Source: Bacteroidales bacterium
GTDB taxonomy: Bacteria; Bacteroidota; Bacteroidia; Bacteroidales; VadinHA17
Direction of reading: 5' to 3'
Assembly: GCA_022615595.1 (NCBI GenBank)
Contig: JAKEGI010000027.1
Span: 1 to 7,630 of the forward strand
DNA length: 7,630 nt
In this document: positions 1 through 5,402 of the stretch, piece after piece
Layout of the letters: each line of letters starts with the position of its first letter
Position numbering within the stretch: position 1 is the first letter of the stretch
Notes under the pieces: generated by a model
Database searches by the model: none
The model's input: only the letters and a program-made list of their open reading frames with translations
What the model was told of the DNA's origin: nothing
Made by a program: the position numbers and the translations under genes

Positions 1-284
1 ACATCAAAGAGCTGTTGAACGAAAATCTAATCACTGAGCGGGGGAGGCCTGACGTTATCATCACCGATCCTCCCAGGGCAGGGATGCATGATGATGTCAC
101 GAGGGTTATCCTCGGGTCAGGGGCTGCCAGGATCGTATATGTGAGCTGTAATCCGGCTACACAGGCGCGTGACCTTGGCATCCTCTCTCAGGAGTATGAT
201 ATTATTCGTGTGCAGCCTGTTGACATGTTCCCTCAGACCTTTCATGTTGAGAATGTGGTGCTGATGGAGAAAAAGAGGGTATAA
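1..284 (+). CDS. rlmD: 23S rRNA (uracil-5-)-methyltransferase, C-terminal part (RlmD/RumA family), 5' truncated by window
   Basis: This is the last ~94 codons of a TrmA/RumA-type RNA m5U methyltransferase, a cytoplasmic SAM-dependent enzyme that methylates C5 of a uridine in 23S rRNA. The reading frame is open from base 3 and ends at TAA 282-284, so the start lies upstream of the window. Visible family motifs, in order: DPPRAGMH (SAM-domain motif), YVSCNPATQARDL with the catalytic cysteine in SCNP, and the C-terminal VDMFPQTFHVE with the glutamate that acts as general base. These are the hallmarks of the C-terminal catalytic domain. The exact paralogue (RlmD, RlmC or TrmA) cannot be settled without the N-terminal TRAM and Fe-S region; the motif spelling fits RlmD best. 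The stop codon is 64 bp before the tRNA-Ser, whose promoter overlaps the end of this gene's 3' region. Confidence 0.88.
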   Translation, partial: IKELLNENLITERGRPDVIITDPPRAGMHDDVTRVILGSGAARIVYVSCNPATQARDLGILSQEYDIIRVQPVDMFPQTFHVENVVLMEKKRV

Positions 285-285
285 T

Positions 286-317
286 ATTGTAAAGTATGCA
301 ATGATTTTTTAATTTTG
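286..317 (+). promoter_or_regulatory. Bacteroidota-type promoter of the tRNA-Ser gene
   Basis: The sequence shows ATTG at 286-289, a 20-base spacer, and TAATTTTG at 310-317. This matches the Bacteroidota housekeeping promoter (-33 TTTG, 19-21 bases, -7 TAnnTTTG) with one mismatch in the -33 element. Transcription would begin around 323-326, about 25 bases before the mature tRNA. It is the only one of the four -7 boxes in this window with a correctly spaced -33 partner. Confidence 0.6.
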
Positions 318-348
318 CCCCGCTGAAAAAACGATTTCAGAGGATTTT

Positions 349-570
<222 letters not shown>

Positions 571-573
571 AGG

Positions 574-796
574 CCCCCCCCCGGGATCACGAAGTAATCC
601 CCCTGATTATGACAGCCTGTTCCATGGAGATCGTGGTACCTGTTCAGAGACCCGGCAGGCGCCGGATATTATCACCCGGCGTCTGTTGGGCTGCATGGTC
701 CCGGCGCATGGCGGTTCCCGCCATGACCGGGGGTTGCCACCCCCGGCTATTAAGCTTCGATGCCTTTGGCATCGGACCATCAGATACGGTCCTGAT
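574..796. repeat. Gene-free cluster of compact GC-rich hairpins, REP-like
   Basis: After a run of nine C (574-582) there are successive short palindromes: 583-601 (8 positions, one mismatch, GAA loop); 656-685 (10-bp stem with one G-U, 10-base loop); 707-725 (CATGGCGG, TTC loop, perfect 8 bp); 727-746 (CCGGGGGT, TGCC loop, perfect 8 bp); 758-774 (CGATGCC, TTT loop, 7 bp); and a weaker 774-792 (5 bp). The stretch GGGGTTGCCACCCCCGGCTA at 730-749, followed by a small hairpin, resembles dispersed REP-type repeats I recall from many environmental Bacteroidota genomes, where they yield spurious ORFs reading like HPRLxxFxxFG. No open frame here has a recognisable domain or start signal. The family assignment comes from memory and is not verified; the hairpins are seen directly. 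The stretch 797-840 shows nothing beyond AT-rich sequence. Confidence 0.6.
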
Positions 797-840
797 AAAA
801 ATAAATTGGTCGTTGAGTTTATAAATTCAGTGCCCGGTGA

Positions 841-1248
841 TCACAGCACCTCTTTCCTGATCTTGTTCCCTGCCATGTCGGTGAGCAGAAGATACCTCAC
901 CAGCTTCTCGTCACGCACGATAAACTCATACCTGATAGTGTCAACAGAATGAAACTCAATACAGTTCATTATCTCACCCTCCGCTGCTGCCCGGCTCTTT
1001 ATCCCCGAGGCGATTGTGTCAAGCTGCAGGTTGATGCGGTATTCAAGAAGTATCCCCTCCTGATCAAACCTGGCAATCTTCTCCTTCTCATCATGATAGA
1101 AAATTACCTCGAACAGTCCCTTATAGCGACTCCACTCTGTGTTCCTGGCTCCGCTGAAATTTGTGCGAAAACTCTCCCTGACAACCCCTGGTATGCGGAC
1201 TGGCCTGCTTCTTAGTATTTTATCGAGGATGTTAAATCTTATGCTCAT
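841..1248 (-). CDS. PepSY-like small protein, co-transcribed with ECF sigma factor
   Basis: A 135-residue protein encoded 36 bp downstream of the ECF sigma gene on the same strand, so probably in one operon. There is no signal peptide or membrane segment, so it is predicted cytoplasmic. From about residue 22 it reads as two alternating beta/alpha units. The first has FRTNFSGARNTEW, then a strand (LFEVIFYHD), then IARFDQEGILLEYRI, ending near residue 72. The second is a helix (LQLDTIASGI) followed by IRYEFIVRDEKLVRYLLLTD and MAGNKI. The pattern of a strand pair closed by a fluid-G turn (FDQEG, TDMAG) resembles the PepSY-like (DUF2874) fold common in Bacteroidota, whose members are usually exported. 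A cytoplasmic copy beside a sigma factor could be a regulator or anti-sigma factor, but no anti-sigma signature such as a zinc motif is present. No clear terminator follows. Function unknown; the fold call is by eye. Confidence 0.6.
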   Translation of the reverse strand: MSIRFNILDKILRSRPVRIPGVVRESFRTNFSGARNTEWSRYKGLFEVIFYHDEKEKIARFDQEGILLEYRINLQLDTIASGIKSRAAAEGEIMNCIEFHSVDTIRYEFIVRDEKLVRYLLLTDMAGNKIRKEVL

Positions 1249-1284
1249 GATATAATAAAGACGGATAAAAACTGAAAAGTAACA

Positions 1285-1845
1285 TTACCTGCGTGATTTA
1301 TACAGAAAAAGCAACCGGGCCTTGGCCCGCTTGATCCTCATCTTGGCAGCACTCTCAGTGACCCTGAGAGCCTCAGCAATCTGCTGAAGGGGCATCTCAT
1401 CAAAATACCTCATCATTATAAGAGCCTTCTCCTCAGTGTGAAGCCTGTTGAGCAGATACATAAGTATGTCATAACTTATCTCCTCCGTTTCTTCTTCATA
1501 TGTGTCGTCAATTATCTCGGGCAGCTCGTTTGAACTGTTCCACTCCGGATAGTGAAGCTTTTTCTTCTCTCTCAGGTAATCGATGCAGTGATTGTATGTT
1601 ACCGAGTAAAGCCATGAGGAGAAGGAGGAGTTGCCCCTGTAGCTGCCGAGCTTCTCGTATGCCTTTGAAAGTATGTCACCGGTGAGCTCCTCTGCCAGAT
1701 CACGGTTGTGCGTCAGACTGTAACATTTGTCAAGTACCTTTGAATAATACCTGTTGAAAAGAAGTGAGAAGAGCTCGTTGTCGTTTCCAAGCCTGATTTT
1801 TTTAACTATCTCCTCGTCACTTAATTGGTCACCGTTGCGGCTCAT
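1285..1845 (-). CDS. RNA polymerase ECF-type sigma-70 factor
   Basis: A 186-residue two-domain sigma factor, the usual ECF size. Region 2 spans about residues 24-96 (LFNRYYSKVLDKCYSLTHNR, DLAEELTGDILSKAYEKL, then FSSWLYSVTYNHCIDYLREKKK, the -10 recognition and core-binding part). An acidic linker (residues 107-124, rich in Glu/Asp) leads to region 4 at about 127-180, with the helix-turn-helix PLQQIAEALRVTESAAKMRI that contacts the -35 element. No N- or C-terminal extension is present. The ATG at 1845-1843 is supported by intact region 2 beginning about 20 residues later; no strong ribosome-binding site is seen, as usual in this phylum. It is divergent from the lipoprotein gene (211 bp apart) and followed by the PepSY-like gene. 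No transmembrane anti-sigma factor is adjacent, so its partner and regulon are unknown. Confidence 0.92.
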   Translation of the reverse strand: MSRNGDQLSDEEIVKKIRLGNDNELFSLLFNRYYSKVLDKCYSLTHNRDLAEELTGDILSKAYEKLGSYRGNSSFSSWLYSVTYNHCIDYLREKKKLHYPEWNSSNELPEIIDDTYEEETEEISYDILMYLLNRLHTEEKALIMMRYFDEMPLQQIAEALRVTESAAKMRIKRAKARLLFLYKSRR

Positions 1846-1868
1846 CTGATGAGATCTTCACACCTGCA

Positions 1869-1876
1869 CAAAATTA
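1869..1876 (-). promoter_or_regulatory. -7 promoter box for the ECF sigma operon
   Basis: On the minus strand the sequence reads TAATTTTG, matching TAnnTTTG, and ends 23 bases before the sigma ATG. No TTTG lies at the expected -33 distance. A GGAACT at 1899-1894 on the minus strand sits about where an ECF -35 element could lie, which leaves room for autoregulation. Confidence 0.4.
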
Positions 1877-1923
1877 TAACTATCTGAATTATCAGTTCCG
1901 GTTTAGCGAAAAATCACAATTTT

Positions 1924-1960
1924 TTTTTGAAATGTGCGTTACTTTTTGAATTGCGCACGT
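1924..1960. promoter_or_regulatory. Paired repeat, candidate operator between the sigma and lipoprotein genes
   Basis: TTTTTGAA occurs at 1924-1931 and again at 1943-1950, 19 bp apart, close to two helical turns. Each is followed by a GTGCG/GCGCAC-type element; GTGCG 1934-1938 and CGCAC 1954-1958 also form an inverted pair. The position upstream of the lipoprotein -7 box and between divergent genes suggests a protein-binding site. No binding protein is known from the sequence. Confidence 0.3.
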
Positions 1961-1978
1961 CATAATTACAAAAATTCA

Positions 1979-1986
1979 TAACTTTG
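1979..1986 (+). promoter_or_regulatory. -7 promoter box of the lipoprotein gene
   Basis: TAACTTTG matches the Bacteroidota TAnnTTTG element. It would give a 5' leader of about 60-65 AT-rich bases before the ATG at 2057. The spacer-correct -33 position does not read TTTG; ATTG lies at 1950-1953, five bases too far upstream. Activation by a bound factor or an alternative sigma is therefore possible. Confidence 0.45.
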
Positions 1987-2056
1987 CACCGGATTTTAAA
2001 CCCTGATGTATAATATTTTAACGGATAATTTATAACAGAACCAAATTTAAACACAA

Positions 2057-2650
2057 ATGAAAAACAGATTCTTTTTAGTAGTTGCTACAGTTGCTGCAGT
2101 TGCTCTTATGACAAGCTGCGGTAAAGTTCCTCAGGCTGACATTGACGCTGCCGTTGCAGCTATTGATTCAGCCAAAACAATGCAGGCAGACATCTACCTT
2201 CCGGGTGATTTTGCTGCTCTCAATGACTCACTTACTGTTATCAACCAGGCAGTTGAGGCTCAGAAATCAAAGCTTTTCAAGAATTTCAAGGATGTTAAAG
2301 TAAAAGCTGATGCTCTTGCAGTTGCTGCAGGTGAACTGGCCGGCAAAGCAGTTGTTAAAAAGGATGAAGTTAAAGCTGAGGCTGAAGCTCTCATGACACA
2401 GGCAAAAGCTCTCCTCGATGAGACCAAGACCCTGATCACAAAAGCTCCTACAGGCAAAGAAGGCAAAGCTGTACTTGACGAGATAAAAGGTGAGGTGACA
2501 GTTATTGAAACTTCTCTTACCGAAGCTCAGACAATATTTGACGGCGGCGAAAACTACATGCAGGTTCTTGATAAGGTTAAAGCAGCTAATGAAGCTCTTA
2601 CCGCTATCAACACCGAGCTGAAAGAGGCTATCGCAAAAGTAAGGAGATAA
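2057..2650 (+). CDS. Ala/Lys-rich helical outer-membrane lipoprotein with duplicated module
   Basis: A 197-residue lipoprotein. Residues 1-20 are a signal peptide (MKNRFF, hydrophobic core VVATVAAVALM) ending in the lipobox MTS-C21. The residues after Cys21 (GKVPQADID) lack the clustered acids of Bacteroidota surface-export signals, so it probably faces the periplasm. The mature part is almost all helix, rich in Ala, Lys and Glu, in two similar modules: about 28-100 (with IY 46-47, FKDVKVKADAL 77-87) and about 104-195 (with ENYMQVLDKVKAANEAL 165-181). The same module pair appears in the stalk of the L,D-transpeptidase encoded next. The C terminus is AKVRR. Codons favour GCT, GTT and AAA with almost no AGG, unlike the neighbours, suggesting high expression. 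The A-rich leader before ATG is typical of the phylum. Function unknown; the context suggests a peptidoglycan-linked or spacing lipoprotein. It could also belong to the loosely defined DUF4398-like helical lipoproteins. Confidence 0.88.
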   Translation: MKNRFFLVVATVAAVALMTSCGKVPQADIDAAVAAIDSAKTMQADIYLPGDFAALNDSLTVINQAVEAQKSKLFKNFKDVKVKADALAVAAGELAGKAVVKKDEVKAEAEALMTQAKALLDETKTLITKAPTGKEGKAVLDEIKGEVTVIETSLTEAQTIFDGGENYMQVLDKVKAANEALTAINTELKEAIAKVRR

Positions 2651-2673
2651 TATCAACTGAAAGTATGAAACTG

Positions 2674-2703
2674 ATCCCCGGGTCATCTCCCGGGGATTTT
2701 TTT
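2674..2703 (+). terminator. Intrinsic terminator after the lipoprotein gene
   Basis: A perfect 9-bp stem (ATCCCCGGG 2674-2682 with CCCGGGGAT 2689-2697), 6-base loop TCATCT, then seven T (2697-2703). It begins 23 bases after the lipoprotein stop. It lies before the likely start of the transpeptidase gene at 2719, with no convincing promoter between them, so leak through this terminator may set expression of the downstream operon. Confidence 0.92.
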
Positions 2704-2718
2704 AATTTTACTGCCCTG

Positions 2719-3840
2719 ATGAGAGGCTCCCTGATTAAAAAGCTGATATACATTATTTTAATTTCAATCTTCCTGGGGTTGTTGGGATGGCTCTTCGTTG
2801 CCCTCATTCCTGAGCCTCCTCTCACGGAGCTTGAACTGGCAAGCAGGGGGGTGTCACAGGCGCGGGATAATAATTCTGTCATCTATTCAGCAAGGCTCTT
2901 CAGGGAAGCACAGAGTTATTATGACTCTGCAATGATTTCATGGCGGGCGGAAAACAAACGTTTTATCCTGTTCCGTGACTATGAGCGGGTAAAAATGTTC
3001 GCCGCTCTCTCACAGAAAAAAGCAGCCGAGGCAACGAAGAATACTATTGTCAGGGCAAACGGCATGAGGCTGAGTCTTGAAACGGAAACAGCGAGGCTGA
3101 ATGCCGGGATAGAAGCCTTTGAAAAGGTGTTCCTCTCACTTCCTCTCCCGCAGGAGACGGTAAAGAAACATGCCCGGGGCAAGCTGCTGCTGAGAGAGGC
3201 GGAGATAGACCTTGATAAAGGGCAATACGTCAGCGGAAATGTAAAGATCACCGAAGCCAATGAGTATATCACCACCTCCTATGCTTATGCCCGGAAAATA
3301 CTTGAAAACTATTATACCGGTTACAACCGCTGGCAGGAGCTGGTTAAGGCAACGGTGAATGAAAGCCGCAGCACGGGTTCATATACCATTGTCATTGAGA
3401 AAATCCCCGGGCTGTGTCATGTTTACCACGCAGGCAAAAAGAAGTATACGTTTGAAGCTGAATTCGGCAGCAACTGGATTGGCGACAAGACCAACAGGGG
3501 CGACATGGCCACACCCGAGGGAAGATATGAGGTGACAAAGAAACTTTCAGGCGGGTCGACCAAGTACCACAAGGCCCTTCTTATAAACTATCCCAACAAG
3601 CAGGATATTGAGGAGTTCAATTACAGGGTGGAAAACGGCCATCTGCCTGCTGATGCCCGTATTGGAGGCCTCATCGAGATACACGGTGACGGAGGGAAGG
3701 GCGGCAACTGGACCGAAGGATGCGTGGCTCTCAGGAATAATGACATGGATGTCGTGTTCAGGCATTCAAAGACAGGAACGCCTGTTACTATTGTCGGATC
3801 AACCATTACATTGGAGGAGTATCTCTCTTCCGGAAAATAG
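2719..3840 (+). CDS. Membrane-anchored L,D-transpeptidase (YkuD domain) with helical stalk
   Basis: A 373-residue cell-envelope enzyme. Start chosen at ATG 2719: the in-frame ATG at 2665 would put the preceding terminator hairpin into the coding region and add 18 unlikely residues before MRGSLIKK. Residues 7-30 are a membrane segment (inner-membrane anchor or uncleaved signal). Residues 37-115 and 125-199 are helical modules resembling the two modules of the upstream lipoprotein (IY 55-56, FRDYERVK 85-92, GQYVSGNVKITEAN 168-181). The YkuD catalytic domain covers about 220-360, with EIHGDGG (His322) and NWTEGCVALRNNDMD (Cys335, in a T-x-G-C rather than SHGC setting, as in YafK-like members). 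Such enzymes form 3-3 crosslinks, attach lipoproteins to peptidoglycan or hydrolyse that link; which applies here is not visible. The next gene starts 5 bp after the stop, so they form one operon. Confidence 0.9.
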   Translation: MRGSLIKKLIYIILISIFLGLLGWLFVALIPEPPLTELELASRGVSQARDNNSVIYSARLFREAQSYYDSAMISWRAENKRFILFRDYERVKMFAALSQKKAAEATKNTIVRANGMRLSLETETARLNAGIEAFEKVFLSLPLPQETVKKHARGKLLLREAEIDLDKGQYVSGNVKITEANEYITTSYAYARKILENYYTGYNRWQELVKATVNESRSTGSYTIVIEKIPGLCHVYHAGKKKYTFEAEFGSNWIGDKTNRGDMATPEGRYEVTKKLSGGSTKYHKALLINYPNKQDIEEFNYRVENGHLPADARIGGLIEIHGDGGKGGNWTEGCVALRNNDMDVVFRHSKTGTPVTIVGSTITLEEYLSSGK

Positions 3841-3845
3841 GTATT

Positions 3846-4607
3846 ATGGAAGAGCAGAAAGAGAATCCTTCCGGTGAGGCAGCCCAACAACAGAAGGGCT
3901 ACGCTGAAGCAATAAAGAATTATATTGTGTCACATCGTTATGCCAGGGTTATTCTTATTTCTGCTTCATTGCTGGTCCTTGTCATCCTGCTTCTTGCTGT
4001 TCCTCTCTATCTTGCCCCCGCCTTTCAGCACTCATGGGGCACCAGCAGGGCTGAATGCAGGGTTGATTCATCGCTTCTTACAGACAAAAACATCAGGAGA
4101 CAGATATCCCGCACTGAGGCAGATATTACCAGGCTCGAAAGAAGACTCGCCTCTTTCATACCTACACAGACATATCTTGTCATTAACACCACTGATAACA
4201 GGTTCTTCCTTTACAGGAGTAGAAAGATGGTCCGTGAGGGGTTCTGCTCTTCAGGAAGCTATACACTACTGAGAACCGTTGACGGAGAGAAGGAGTGGAT
4301 ATTCAAGACGCCGCGAGGCCGGTTCACAATACAGGGCAAGGTGGCTGACCCTGTGTGGCGAAAGCCTGACTGGGCATTCGTCGAAGAGGGTCTTCCGGTA
4401 CCCGGACCGGCACATCAGTCACGCTATGAGTATGGTGTCCTCGGAGACTACGCGCTTAGCCTCGGCGACGGATATCTCATCCACGGCACCATCTATAAGA
4501 GATTCCTCGGCATGCCCGTCACCCACGGATGCATACGACTGAATGACGATGACCTTGAAGCTGTCTACAGCTCACTCAGCATAGGATCAAAAGTATATAT
4601 TTACTGA
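3846..4607 (+). CDS. Membrane-anchored L,D-transpeptidase (YkuD domain, HGC type)
   Basis: A 253-residue protein with a cytoplasmic N tail of about 33 polar residues, one membrane segment at about 35-58 (VILISASLLVLVILLLAVPL) and a short coiled stretch 79-104 (RRQISRTEADITRLERRL). The YkuD domain runs from about 108 to the end. It starts with TYLVINTTDNRFFLYRSRKM, carries the conserved FKTPRGRFTI and DPVWRKPDW, then YLIHGT (His213) and VTHGCIRLNDDDLEAVY with catalytic Cys229 and Arg231, and ends in GSKVYIY. This is the full catalytic signature, so an active cysteine transpeptidase acting on periplasmic peptidoglycan stem peptides is expected. Unlike its upstream neighbour it has almost no stalk, so its active site should sit near the inner membrane. 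It lies 5 bp after the first transpeptidase and 15 bp before the next gene. Substrate (3-3 crosslinks versus protein attachment) is not determined. Confidence 0.93.
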   Translation: MEEQKENPSGEAAQQQKGYAEAIKNYIVSHRYARVILISASLLVLVILLLAVPLYLAPAFQHSWGTSRAECRVDSSLLTDKNIRRQISRTEADITRLERRLASFIPTQTYLVINTTDNRFFLYRSRKMVREGFCSSGSYTLLRTVDGEKEWIFKTPRGRFTIQGKVADPVWRKPDWAFVEEGLPVPGPAHQSRYEYGVLGDYALSLGDGYLIHGTIYKRFLGMPVTHGCIRLNDDDLEAVYSSLSIGSKVYIY

Positions 4608-4622
4608 TCAACGGAGACAGAG

Positions 4623-5402
4623 ATGAATATTGCCAGATACAAATGGTTCCTGATTACCGGCACAGTTTTGCTTATTCTGATCATCTTTTACCTGGTAAGG
4701 AGTGTTTCTGCAGTCAGCCATGCTGTCACCTCTTTTAACGATGCATACTTTTCTTCCCTGGAACAGAAAGAGAGTGATACAATTAATCAGTGTTCCATCC
4801 CAGGTTATATTGATCTGCTGCGGAAAAAATCATATCTCGGGGCTCAGGTTAAAATGGCAGACTCCGACTCTGTCGGACTTGTCGTGAATGTACGTGACAG
4901 TACAATACAGCTGATGATAAAGGGAGTAGCCGTCAGGAGTGTCAGGATAGCTGAGTATGATCTTTCACCTTTCTTTCAGCGGGCAAACCAGGAGGCTGTT
5001 TACAGCATGCTCTCCTCGCCGCTGGTGATAACCAGCATGCAGGCCACTTTCATGAAAGACCCGGTTAACCTCAAGATCGCTCCGAGAGACACCTCCGAGG
5101 CTGTCATTGATGTTAAGCCTGACACCACTGATTATGAGGCTGTCTTCTTCACACTCGAGACTGACCGTAATATCAGGTTTTTCTTTGAGCAGCAGGAAGA
5201 TACTATTACCGCTGACAGGCGTGCCAGGTTCTTTTTTGACCTGAAAGAGCGGTACGGGAATGCCAGGACAACAATGCACTCTGTCGTTAGGTTCAACACA
5301 CCGCCTTACACTCCTTATATCAAGATATGGATCCCCAAGGCCGAGGCCAAGATCGTCTATCGTGCCATCCCCCGCGAGGGGCTGATAGTCCTTACAAAAT
5401 AG
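4623..5402 (+). CDS. Membrane-anchored protein, possible cysteine-less YkuD-like partner of the L,D-transpeptidases
   Basis: A 259-residue protein I do not recognise. One membrane segment at 8-25 (WFLITGTVLLILIIFYLV) makes it inner-membrane anchored with a periplasmic domain. It is the third gene of the transpeptidase operon, preceded by GGAGACAGAG. Residues 84-108 (VGLVVNVRDSTIQLMIKGVA) resemble the opening strands of a YkuD domain, as in the gene before it (YLVINTTDNRFFLYRSRKM). Near residue 145 there is KDPVNLKIAPRD, comparable to DPVWRKPDW, and the end (IKIWIPKAEAKIVYRAIPRE, then GLIVLTK) resembles a YkuD tail. The HGT and HGC catalytic motifs are absent; the only cysteine is Cys57, near the membrane. 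It may be a catalytically dead relative that scaffolds or regulates the two enzymes. That is inference; the gene itself is intact. Its last 11 bp overlap pabC on the other strand, with no terminator visible. Confidence 0.78.
   Translation: MNIARYKWFLITGTVLLILIIFYLVRSVSAVSHAVTSFNDAYFSSLEQKESDTINQCSIPGYIDLLRKKSYLGAQVKMADSDSVGLVVNVRDSTIQLMIKGVAVRSVRIAEYDLSPFFQRANQEAVYSMLSSPLVITSMQATFMKDPVNLKIAPRDTSEAVIDVKPDTTDYEAVFFTLETDRNIRFFFEQQEDTITADRRARFFFDLKERYGNARTTMHSVVRFNTPPYTPYIKIWIPKAEAKIVYRAIPREGLIVLTK

Noticed and set aside
574..582. Run of nine C as a possible phase-variation tract
   Set aside because: It lies in no reading frame or promoter with a credible gene, so length changes would have no evident effect.
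837..844. GTGATCAC palindrome as terminator of the sigma operon
   Set aside because: A short palindrome at the stop codon with no loop and no following T tract on the minus strand.
686..952. Plus-strand open frame of 88 codons
   Set aside because: It lies over the hairpin cluster and then antisense to the end of the PepSY-like gene; no coding character.
2267..2686. Minus-strand open frame of 139 codons within the lipoprotein gene
   Set aside because: It is a shadow produced by the biased codons of the lipoprotein gene, has no recognisable domain and runs through the terminator.
5369..5382. CCCC-GCGA-GGGG hairpin as a terminator for the envelope operon
   Set aside because: Only four pairs, inside the coding region and without a T tract.
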